Shown here one piece after another: positions 33,619-45,574 of a DNA stretch of 64,000 nucleotides. The notes below the pieces were generated by a model. That model worked only from the letters and a program-made list of their open reading frames with translations, was not told where the DNA came from and did not search any database. This DNA comes from Limonium bicolor (taxonomy: Eukaryota > Streptophyta > Magnoliopsida > Caryophyllales > Plumbaginaceae): assembly GCA_023374045.1 (NCBI GenBank), contig CM041779.1:302136167-302200166 (forward strand), in the 5' to 3' direction. The translations under genes were made by a program, and so were the position numbers. Position 1 is the first letter of the stretch; each line of letters begins with the position of its first letter.

Positions 33619-36600
33619 TGTAACACCCCTACTATTAATTCAGTCATTACCGTCCAATTTCCTCGTGCTTCCCGAGTCACGCAGCGGATACATACTTACA
33701 TACCTCGGGTGATACAATGCCGTTAGTCACCCACGTGACTAACAAGGCTACTACTTCTACATACAGCATTGGTCTGATGGACCGGAATATCCGAGTACTA
33801 CTTAATACAATACATACTCTCATTACATACTGATTATTACAATACTCCATTCGATACAATACTTCACAACTCCGTACAAGATAATACACTACGCATACCG
33901 AGTTTACTAGGTTCCAAAATCAATACAGTACTTCTCCCAAATTCATACACACTTACTAGGAATCAATCTGCTACCCATTCCTCACCAACTAGATACTTCT
34001 AATTACGGGGCGCGCCACCGGTCTCTTACCTTGACCGTATTCGCTCCGGGTACCTGCACACTAAAAATGTTCCCCCGAGGGGGTCAGCTTTCGCTGAATA
34101 TGATAACCGCATACCCCGCGTACTAGCGAGGGTACGCCGACCATTTGGTCGAATACATGCAATTCATTTTGCAATACATACATTCATACATACATACATG
34201 CTTTCATTCATGATACTACAATACTACACAAGGATACATACGTACGCACAGTACAATACATGCTTGGAAGACAATACAAGTCAACCAATACTTACTTACC
34301 ATCTTTCACGATACACATACACAATACATACTCATTACATACCCAATACACAATACGGAGATACAATTCTCCAATACCTACAAAGGTCCAGTTAGCTTCA
34401 TTACACACCCGGGTTAATCGGGTGTTTGATACTACTTTACTTCCGGTCAATGACTTACAATAGTCAAGACCAATACACATACAATACTTACTTCTTACAT
34501 ACTTTACTTCCAGTTAAGTCGGTATGACCTCCGGGCAGGGATTACTACATCCCACCACCGGGCTTTAGGGTGGCCCACTAATCCAGGATGCTACCCATTC
34601 AAGGGAATTGGTCCATGGAAAAGATTACAGCCAGGATTCGGCATCCAACCCCTGTGTGGTTCCTTATCCTCACGCGTGGCCGAAACTATATCGGACTCTA
34701 CTCATTCCATTTTACTCATTACTCAAGTTAGGAGTTAGAATGTTAGGAATTAGTAGAAGTCACAAGTACTTTATTCCCATACATACAGACATTACACAAG
34801 TACACAATACTACACATACTTCTCACCCATTCATTCATTTCTTAAATTATACAAACTAATGGTTCAAGGAGATACAACAAGAACAAGTAGTTCAAACACA
34901 ATTAAGCGCAATATAAATCCGATTCGTGCATTTATCTTATTGGTGATCACAAAGCACACAAATCGGGGTAACCAGGTTAGGATACAGAGCATGAAGAAAT
35001 CATACCGTTCACCGTTGTATCCGCACTACCGGCTCCTTCGAGGATCAACTATTGGATTCCTATACATACATGAAGTAGTACGATCAATGATCAATTATTG
35101 ATCTACTTACTCCTTCATTAATACTTTCAATGTATTCTTACTACTTCATTACTTTCTTACTTGGTTATAAAACCATTCTTTCCTTAACTTCATAACTTAT
35201 TCCTTACACATTTACTACTTTCTTACCATTATTACTTCATTAATGGTGTATTACTACTTTTATATGCATACCGGTGTATAGGCATATACCTATACATACA
35301 TATGATTACTATAGTCATATTATAAAAACATTTTTTTTTGTAAGTGTTTGGGCCATCCGACCCAACCCTGGGTCGGACCATTCCAGTAGGTTTTCGTCCC
35401 CTGAAATTACTCCCGTCCGACCTAGCACTGTTCCGTCCGACCACCATACCTCTGGGTCGGACCATTCCAGAAGGTTTCAATTCTGTGACTTAGCTCCGTC
35501 CGACCCACCATCCGACCCAGGCTCTGGGTCGGACGAAGTAAGAACTTCGCCATTTAGAAAATTTGCCCGTCCGACCCACGTCCGACTCACGGCCCGGGTC
35601 GGACCATTCCAGAAGAAGAATTACCGTCGTTTCTCAAGGCCCGTCCGACCCACGTCCGACTCACGGCTCTGGGTCGGACGGTTCCAGAAAGTTATTTTCG
35701 TTACTCAGGCCTTGTCCGACCCAGCGTCCGATCCAGCTGTGGGTCGGACAGTAGCAAAACTTTGCTACAGGCCTTGTTTTCTTTTCCCAATTTCACCCAT
35801 CGCTTCCCTATTCTTCCTACATGCATCCTCACATGTTTTAGTACTATTTAGACACTCTAAATCAAGCTAATTCATTCCTTAATACTTCACACAATCCTAT
35901 GCTTATTATACACTCAATTTCCCCAAATTTCCACTCAACACTCCCATTGTTTCTTCCCTTATGCCTTATGCTACAGATTTTTCCCTCTACTCTTATACTC
36001 CAATACCTCCTCATCCAATGCCACTCTTAGCATCTTAAATACACTAGCTCACAACCTAGCTCCATCTCAGTTTATACCCATATTCAAATCTGTTACAAGG
36101 TACTAACATTCCTCCTAAACTCTCCAAATACTTCCTCTTCTTAAACAACTCAAGTCCTCTCCTTTCTACACAAGTTTTGACATGGTCTCCCCTATAATTC
36201 TTACCTTCTCCACACACTAATTAAGCTCACAAATTCACATTCTCACAACCTGTTTACTCAATACATACACTCACATTCCAATACTTCTACAACAACAATA
36301 AAATCCTGCACACATACACATACTACCCATGGTTTTCCCAAGCTTTTAAACTTCATTTAAAAATACTTCAAAACTGTTACATATCCATTCTCAATACACT
36401 ACCACATTGTACTACTTATTACTCAATCCATTACTCATTTCACTACTAAGAACTGTTACTATACAATACACGAACTAACACAAGGTAAGAGCATTTACCT
36501 TGTCTTGCTAGTTTTTCTTTCCTTTTCTTTCCTCTTTTTTTCTTCTCTTTGTTCTTGGTCCCAATAGGGTTCCCACACACAAAGTGCTACAGCACATAAT

Positions 36601-37808
36601 ACATACACCATACCATTTAGCATTCATTTTTATACTAACCCTAGAATTTAAGTTTTAGGGTCTAGAAAAGAGTGTTACCTTCCAATGAGTAGATGGAGTT
36701 CTTGACTAGCAAGAGAACAAGATTCCCAGCCCAAATGAGTAGCCAAAATCGGCTGGAATGCAAGGAGTAAAACAAGTCTCACTTAAATTTTCGTTTTACA
36801 TATAAGGGCTAGGAAAAGGTAGGTTTTCAAGAATGTTTTTACCTCAAAATGACAAGGAGGTGAAGGTGCTTCTAATGGTGGTACTCAAGCTTCAAATGGA
36901 GAATACCCATAAAAACGAAAATGGAGTTTTTGGGTATTTGAAAGGATGAAAATGTTCTCCTTGGCAAGGGGATTACAATGGTGTAATTTTTATTGGATTT
37001 GGAGAGGGTTTGGGTACTCAAAGAGAGGAGAGAAATGGAGAGTTTTGTGGGGCTCATTTCTCCATTTGCCCCCAATCCCCCAAGGAGGAAGAAGAGAGAA
37101 TAGAGAGAATAGAGAGGTGAGAGAAATCGTGAGAGAGAGGAGTGGGGAGAGGAGAGAGAGTCTTTATTTTGCTTTTTACTTCTTTCTTTTGTCCTCTAGT
37201 GTATTAGGGACAATAAAGAGATAAATAAAGAGAGTGGGGGTGAGGAGTCCATCGGTCACACACTCCCTTCTCTACAGATTTTTGACTTTTATTTTCAAAG
37301 TGGACATGCTAAGTTTGTTATTTGCATTCTCGCCCCACAACTTCCCGGTTGTTACAGTTTTTACTAACCGGTACCCGTTTTCCGGAATTTTCTTTTAATT
37401 AATTTTATGGTTCTAAAGCTCCAATAACATTATTAATGAATATTTAGTTGACCGAAACTGTTACGAGTCTAATTGACCCGCTTAAAGTCGTGTTTTCCCG
37501 GTTTCCTCGAAAAACGCGCTTTAAGGTTCGTTTACGCTTTTAATACATTATTTGGATCCGTTTTCTTCGGGAATTGTTCCCATATATTATTTAGGTCTTA
37601 TTAAACCTTTAGAATCCATATAATACGCTAACCGAGGTCTCATGCCTCCCATGGTTATTTAACGCTTATTTAGCGTTCTCCGCTTTTAAAGCGTTTATTT
37701 ATTTCTTTTGGATTTATTTTTCCTTACCAATATTACTCTAGAATTATTAGGCTCTTAAATAAGGATTAGAATTATCTTAACCACTATATTTAAGTTTGGG
37801 GTATTTCA
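33619..37808 (-). repeat. Right (5') LTR of element A
   Basis: 4190 bp, uninterrupted, and so it shows the empty site of element D at about 35412-35418. It contains a GTCCGACCC/GGGTCGGAC cluster at 35350-35760. The CT-rich sense leader lies at about 37030-37165, with a weak TATA-like AATAAAGA just upstream in sense. Confidence 0.93.
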
Positions 37809-37813
37809 CCCGG

Positions 37814-40806
37814 ACCACAATTACAGAGACTCTCGGCCATTTTTAATAGGGTGGTCCGGGACCTTGTACTCACCCCAAGTCCCGGACCACTACATGGAAC
37901 AACTCTCGGCCTGTTTTTGATATATGGTCCGGAACTTTAACCATTAACCAAGTCCCGGACCCAAGCTACAGAATGCTATATTTGCATTTTTCTAACCTGG
38001 TTGCATTATTTCTCCACCTCCATTAAATGTATAAACTTACCTAATGTTCCTAGGTATATTCTAATGTCCAAATATCATCTTTAACACTCCTAATTCCATG
38101 TTTCACTTGTTATTATTTTTTTTAATTTGGGCCGTCCGACCCACCGTCCGACCCACAACTGGGTCGGACCGTTCCAGAAACTTTTCCCGTCTTTTAATAC
38201 CCATGTCCGACCCATGTCCGACCCAACCATCTGGGTCGGACCATTCCAGAGACCTAGATCACACATGTCCGACCCATGTCCGACCCAACCATCTAGGTCG
38301 GACCATTCCAGAAACTCCCACAGGTGACTAAAACAGAGCTGTCCGACCCACAACTGGGTCGGACCACTGGGTCGGACAACATCAGAGTCGGGACAAAACA
38401 TGTCAACTGAGTTGTCCAAACTTTGTCAAAATTTCACTCCAAATTCTCCTTAAGCCTCCTAATGGTTCTTAAAATCATTGCACTTCAAAACAACACCTTT
38501 AGCCATATGCTTAACTCTTTAATCACTTGCCAAAACCATTTTTATCATTAACAAAATTCTTACAAAATTATTAGCAATTGGAATGTTTTCTCCTTTAAGA
38601 TTTTAAGTGGTATTTCACCAATAATGACCACTATTCCAAGGTGTTTCCTCTACACCTTAACATCATCTCTCAAACTTCTTTTCTTACTAACTAAATCTCC
38701 TTTTCACATCTTACCTAAACATCATTTCTTCCTTGTACATCAACATTCTTAAACTTAAACAAACTTCTCCAAGGCTTTAATAACATCCACAAAAACACCC
38801 ATTGAATCCTTAGAACTTCCAAGATAATACCTAAATCCTTGTACTACTCTAAATCACCTTAATACATGTTTTTCTACCCAAGTAAAACATTTGTTCACCT
38901 TCACAATTCCTAGTTCACCAAAACCATTTAAACACTTAGGACTTCTTACACATTTTCCCAAATTTGGCCATAGCTTCTCTTGTATATACTCACATCCAAA
39001 CACTTAGGTTTTTACCTTATTTCATTCAAGAGCACCTAAAATCCATCAAACACATTTTATACACAAACTTCACACATTTAGCACTACATAACAATATAGT
39101 GCAATAACTTAAATTGCTTGGCGCTTAGGCCCTTAAATAACATGGCTCTTAGGCCCTTAACTTGCATAAACCATAAACACTGAATTTCCCACATAAATAA
39201 TGCCTTTGACCTGCAAATACACCCAACAATACATATGCCTTAATAAACTCCTTGAGAGCATTTCACTAGGTCATTCACCTTTGGCTCCTAGATCATTTTA
39301 ACAAGCAATATAAGCTCATTTCTCCTAAGGCATTATACCACATTAGGTTAGTATGTTTACCTCTTTCCACACAAACTTCTTTCTTGTTTCCTTATAAAAC
39401 CGGTAAGGTATTTGATTCCTTGTCAACTACTACACAATATACAAGCAAAGAAATGAGTATACAAGCTCCAAGCTTAAACTCATTGTAAACCCTAGGTTTA
39501 CATTGTTTCAAAAACATTAATGTAGTTGTTTTACCTTGATCTTTGAAGGGAGTTTGAATATCTATGAAGAGAGGACTCCACCTAGTCCATGAAAGGTTGG
39601 AATGAAGCTAGAACAAAGTCACACACAAGAGCACCATTAATGTGCAATTTCGGTCAAGGCAAAAAAAACATGAAGGAAACTTGATTTTTCTTTGAGATTC
39701 CTTACCTAGAAGCAAAGGAGAGTAATAATATGTAGAAAGGTGAGCTCAAGCTCCTTCAATGGTGAATCTCCATGGCACCAAAATTGGCTCTTGAAGATTT
39801 GAAAAGATAGAAGTGTAGAGCTTGGTCTAACTAAGACAAATATAGTTAGAATTTGATTTGGAGCATGGAGTTGGATTTGGCAAAGAAATGAAGATGGAGA
39901 AGAGATGGAGCTGTAGCAAATCGTAAATGGAGGAGGGGAGGAGGAAGATGGCCACCGTGGGAAATGAAAGGAAATAAGAGAATGAGGAGGTAAGTTTGCT
40001 TTTGTTAAGATTATGTATATAAAGCAAAAATAGTACTTTACTTTAAGCTTTACTTTACTTATTTGATTTCTTTTTCAAATTGGTGACTCACACCTTGAAA
40101 AACCGGCCCCCATTTAGTTAGAAGGGTACTTTAGTCTTTATTTGTCAATTTAATTACTTATGATAACATATGTTACAAACTAGCTTATAAAAATCACTAT
40201 TCACAAAAACAAGGCACATAGAAGTGAAATTTTTGATTTCCCATTGTATAGACTTCCAAATGTGATACTATATAGTACACATGTTAATTTATAGAGTAAT
40301 GATGGACATTTAGCCATTCAAAACTCATTTACAAGACAATTTTTCAAAAACGTGCTTTAAGACTCCTTAAAGCACATTTTGTGTTTTAACTTGTTTTCAA
40401 GCTTAGTTTCTTTGGTAATTGATTTAATATGTTCATAACATATTTATATGATATAGGTATGACCATTAGGTCTTATACAAATTTATCCCAAGCTTAGAGC
40501 ACTTTTAGCCCATATTGACCTTAAGGTATTTATTTATGTTTTGTTTGGTTCCAGTGTCTACCAAGGTTTCCTAAGGACTTAATTAGCCCTATTAAATCAT
40601 AATTGAATATTATTAAGTCTTGGTAGGCTCTTTGGGTCCTAACCAGTTCACTCATAGCTTAGAGCATGTTTTTGCTCAAACTGTATCTTAGTGCTTACCG
40701 CATTTACTATGGTTTAAATTGTTCACTGATGTTTCTGAGGCACTTTTTAGCCTTTACATACCATAGTTTGATATCTAAACCACATATCAAGGTTTGGGGT
40801 ATTTCA
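37814..40806 (-). repeat. Left (3') LTR of element B, second part
   Basis: Collinear with 45930-48903. It contains GGTCCGG/CCGGACC palindromes (37850-37963) and a GTCCGACCC cluster (38129-38380). Relative to the right LTR it has one extra GTCCGACCCAT unit and a few indels. Confidence 0.9.
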
Positions 40807-40843
40807 ATCTACCCCCCTTAAAAGAACTTCATCCTCGAAGTTC
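40807..40843 (-). promoter_or_regulatory. PPT of element B plus adjacent hairpin
   Basis: ATCTACCCCCCTTAAAAG follows the LTR. The inverted repeat GAACTTC-atcctc-GAAGTTC (40824-40843) takes the place of the hairpins in A, C and D. Confidence 0.8.
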
Positions 40844-43800
40844 ACATTTCCCACACATCATTAGATTAGAATACAGGAATTACTTGGAAATAAACTTCCA
40901 TAACTCAAACATATTTTACAACACACCCTCGGACTTGATGGTCCGGGTAACACATTCACATCCATACATAACATAACATATTCACTTGATAACCTCGGAC
41001 TCAATGGTCCGGGTATCTTAACAACATTTTCACACACATAACAACCCTTAGACTCTCTGGTCTTGGGTAACATAACAACATTTAGACACATAGGTCTTGA
41101 TAAACACAACATTTAGACTCATAGGTCTTAATAACATATACTTTAGGAACTCAAGGTCAAAATAATATTTATTACACATACCACACAACATGTCATAGCA
41201 TGTATAGCAATCAAAAATATCTTTGATATACACTATGATCCCGCAGAACCCGGTCGCGATGGACACCTTCCGTCCCCGTGCCTTTGGGAAATAAAAACAA
41301 TCACTTAATTTGAAATTTTTCCTTGTGAGGTTAAGTAAGAAAACTTTAATTATGTAAAGTATCTATCAACGTTCTATAAATACCAATTGAAAATCCTTTT
41401 GAAAACACACACAACTCCAAGTCCAACTTAAGCTCTTTGCTTCTTTTCTTAGCGTGGTTATTTGTGACCACTTATAGGGAGTTTCAAGAGTCATCCAACC
41501 CTGATGTGATCAGCATCAATGTTGAACTATCCCTCCACTCCAATTTGTGTTCGGCTTCCCTTGATCGCATGCAAATCAAGTTCCACTTCCCACTTCATTT
41601 TCAAGCATCAAATAAATCACTCATTTCCAATTTTCTATCTTTTAAATCATACTAGTCATGATCATAACATCTCCAAGGGATAGAACTTCGTCTATCAGTT
41701 ATTTCCATTCACTTTAATGTTGTTACCTAGGGAATCTTATTCTCACTAGGTTCTATGTCGGTTTCATATTTTCATGAATCACTATATAGTATATATATAC
41801 ATATATATTTTATCAAAATACCACACCATTTCACATTTATACACTGTCGGGGTTTTTGTTCCCGGGAGTTTCTCTACTCCCCACACTTGTACTATCACAC
41901 ACAACTGTTAATAAATCAACACACTTATCACAATGGTATTCGCATCATCTGTGCGCAATTACCACAATTAAACTATGAATGAATGTGTATGTTTACGTAA
42001 CACACACATCAACCATCAAAACAAATTATTGTATGCTATGCACAACATAAGTCACGTACACTTGTACGGTAATACACACTAAGTGGTTTTGCGCTCTACC
42101 CCCCTTAAAAGGGATTACGCCCACGTAATCAATCACTAAACATTTGCTTAAAATGTTTTGCCGTCGTGAAGTGTTTTAACTTCCATGCGGTCTATTACAC
42201 AATGGATTCTGATTAGAGGATCTTAACCACATTGGCGGTTTAGTTCCTAAACCAAGAATTCTCATTGGAGTTTGTTTAAACTCTTAGTTGGTTTCGATTC
42301 TGGCCTGTGAGGCTTCTAGGCATTGAAAACTAGTCATTTATTCATGTTCACCATGTATATCCGGTATCTGACGCATGGGCTCACTGGCCTCTAGTTTGCT
42401 CCATTCGTTACTGTTACTGTATTGTACATCTCTAATATATCACCCTTATCTGGTAAAAATAGTTTCTCAACCGACGCATGGTATCTCTTACCCTGAGCGA
42501 ATTCGGTGAGTTTCAAAACTTTCCATCCACTTCTCCAATAGCTTACAGCGTAAACTACTATGTAATTCACAATGATTGACTTGCTTCTACCGACTTACTG
42601 CCGGTTGAGATTGAGCTACTACCTAGTGTGTAGTGCTCTCTCAGCTATTTACAACATTTGGGGTATATTCCATACCGATATTTGGCAGTTAGAGCTACTG
42701 TAGTCACTTACTATTAACCATGTCTCCACATTTAGTTTTGTACAAGTACTCTTTTATTGGTGCGGCCTTGCATTTTCCTATGCATCGGCCATTATAACAT
42801 TATTCTCCACAATTAACATGTTTCCAATTCCTAGCTATCCCATTCGATCATTACTGCGCAAGTGCAAAACCAAAACACTCAGTCATACAGAGTGCAGAGG
42901 TGTAAACTCTTGACAGTAAATCTCTTATGCGGTTCGCCATGGAATTCACACTGAGTTTCTCATCACATAGTACCTACCACTGGCTTATTGCCCAGTCTGT
43001 TTAACATCACTTACCTTGCATCTCCACTGAGTTTAACTCATAACTGGTCTTATCTGCCACATTATTACTCAATAATACTTATGCAACGGTCGCTTGGTGC
43101 GAACCGTGATGTTACTCATTGCATAACAATAACTTACATGGTATTTACTGTCACATTAACTTCCACACCTATACTTATATTATTCACATTATGGTTCGTC
43201 ATCATTTGGATGACTACCCAGTGCTCCTTGAGCGTTGCCCATCACACATTTAGCGTCCTACACGTACGGTGGTTGCTATTAGAATACCCTTCCGGTCTTC
43301 CCAAGTGGTAGTAACCATATTGGTCCACCCTTAACGTATTTCTTGAACTACCGCTCATGCGGTCTCACAGCATCGAGAGGTATCCCCACTCTTAGTCCAG
43401 TGGTTCGTTCTCCACTTTATTCACTTATATAACATAAACTTTTGCAATCAATCAAAATTTCATAACACATTTTACTTGTGGCCTATAAGCCTTATTTGCC
43501 TTGAGCTGCGCTCATTGTAGGCTGTCCACACACATGTACTTCTCTGTACAACATTACATGGTTTTCCCTTCATGGGATGCCCCTTAGGATTGTCAGTCCG
43601 TTCCCTGACAACTTATGTCTAAACTGGGTGTTAGTTTCAACCCTTGTGTTTCTATCATGCATTTCGTTCAACAATTGTTGATGCGCGAACACCCTCAAGG
43701 ATTGCTCCTGGGTGTTGTTAAGTTATGCCTTACATTTGTTTCACACTTATTGGTACATTCCATTAGCCACGCCGTTTGCGTTCTTAAATGGCTTATTATC

Positions 43801-45557
43801 TCCTTCTGTGAAGATCAACATTTCCTGGTAGTGTAGGTACTCATTCTGGGAGTTTCATCCCGTTCATTGCACATTAATGTGCCCACATTGGGCATCTGCC
43901 TTGCCATGCACAGGCTGGGTCTCCGTTCCAGCCATAATGTTTATCCCTAAGGATCCTTACGACATATGCTATGTTTTACATAACAGTCAGTGCACTTCGC
44001 ACTTCCTGACTCTTAAAACATTTCCTTGAAATGAATTTACTAATTCTTTCAATCTCGTTAACTTGATTAGGTTCTTTTATTTCAACCATTTACGGTAATC
44101 CTTAGCTGTTGTTTGACTTATACTGCTGACCGTAGACGGAGTCAACTACCTCCCGTGTTTCGGACTCCACTCGTATACATATGTGGGGTACCATACTGAT
44201 ACATTACTACTTACCCAACTAACCCATAAGTAGGTCTGTCAGGCCCACAAGCTCCTATCGGAGTGCGGTCGTCCCACAATTCAGTTGGTACACTCGTAGT
44301 GTCCGTCACATGCCTAGGTGAAGTATTCTGTTGTCAACTCCCTTATATTGTCCCGTGACAATATTCATTCCTTGCTTCTCGAACTTAATCGAGGGAAAGT
44401 TTATCCACTGTTGTATCTTTATCAACTGCCCTTGGTTTTACTGGTTTGGTTTAAAAGAAGGTTGGAAAGAAGTGTTGGTTTGAAAGAAAATCTGGTTTTG
44501 AAAAGAAAAGGGTTTGAGTAAATCTGAGTTTGAAAGAAAATTTTCACGGTTTCACAACATCTTCTTACCTTAACCAAGTCTAGCTTCTTGCTGACTGGTG
44601 TACTTACAATTACAGGGGTTAGGCTAACAGGCCCTTCCACTGTTATGACGATCACATTTAACTTTCTAGTACTTTACTAAGTACTTGTAGTGGTAATAAA
44701 TTTCCCGAATAGCCCTGTTATAGCAGCACTTGCTATGGCAAGTGCGCCATGCTAACTGGCTATCGGTTTAACACATACCGGTTGTGGTATTGTTTTTACC
44801 CATACTGTCATCAGTGGCCTTGTTGGCCCTCACTGATCTTACTGCCTTGATAATAACTCTTCTAGGTGACTTCTCACTGTCTTCACATGACGATCATCAA
44901 CTAGGGTGTTTCCCATTCTGGGAGACCCCTTTTTTTAGTATTGCATTCTCTTTGTAGCCCGTTCCACGCATTATCGTGGTTACTGAGACTTGTCTCTTGT
45001 TTGGGCACTACGTTGTAGTTCCTTTGTCGGTTGGTATACCGTTGGTGTATTATTTATCAACTGTGGTTCCGTAGACACTTGTCTCGGGTTCCATTAATCC
45101 ACTTCTTGCCTGTTGCACGGTCGGTGTGTTGCAAGCTGGTTATTCTCGACTGCTCAGCATGTCGACCCAGGTTGCCGGAAATTCCATTCTCCTATGCATA
45201 GGTTTCTTCATTCTTTGATATAAAATGTGGTTAACATTGTTTAGGCAGAAACCGTCTCCGGAATTCCCACTTCTCGGGATCTACCGTATGACAGGTTCTC
45301 CGTTCTCATAGAGGTACTTAATAACAGCCAGATCGGGTTTCCCGAGTATGAGAAGACTTTCATCTCTCTGGCGTTCTTTCCCAAGTTATAAAACAGGGAT
45401 TGTGGAGGGCGGGAAGGATATAGTAGGTTTCCAGTATTCACTGGTAGTTCCTTACTAGCGTATCTCTCACGCTATCACTCAACCCTTAACCCAAAGTACT
45501 AAAATCCTAACTCGGTACTTCCTAAGCTCGGTAATTTAGTCATCAGAGCGATACTTC
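40844..45557 (-). other. Non-coding internal domain of element B
   Basis: 4.7 kb without gag or pol. Bases 40926-41150 hold about five degenerate ~50-60 bp units built on CGGACT..TGGTCCG. Bases 42094-42130 are the second PPT-like motif with hairpin GATTACG-CCCA-CGTAATC. Much of 41480-45000 aligns with the interior of element A and is rich in hairpins, such as 42613-42638, 42662-42676 and 43086-43107. The three-stem motif is at 45327-45372. Confidence 0.75.
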
Positions 45558-45569
45558 GCTCTGATACCA
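45558..45569 (-). promoter_or_regulatory. PBS of element B (initiator Met tRNA), set in a hairpin
   Basis: Minus strand TGGTATCAGAGC. The hairpin arms TCAGAGCGA/TCGCTCTGA span 45543-45564, as in element A. The PBS is intact although the adjoining LTR edge is deleted. Confidence 0.92.
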
Positions 45570-45574
45570 CTTTT

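Larger units (their letters stand above)
1269..37808 (-). mobile_element. Element A: non-autonomous LTR retrotransposon inserted in the left LTR of element B
   Basis: LTR tips are TGTAACACCCC at 1269 and GGGGTATTTCA ending at 21501, repeated at 33619 and 37808. The TSD is CCCGG (1264-1268 and 37809-37813). The PPT complement (ATCTACCCCCCTTAAG, 21502) and an initiator-Met PBS complement (33602-33613) set sense on the minus strand. Removing nested elements D and Athila leaves about 14.2 kb with two 4.2 kb LTRs. The interior carries no recognisable protein domain, as in LARD-type elements. Confidence 0.92.

Noticed and set aside
35350..35760. CRISPR-like look of evenly spaced GTCCGACCC repeats
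   Set aside because: The repeats alternate in orientation, vary in length and lie inside a plant LTR. No CRISPR context.
35274..35870. 198-codon ORF on the plus strand, rich in Arg, Pro, Ser and Asp
   Set aside because: It is a read-through of the GTCCGACCC repeats and is antisense to element A. No domain.
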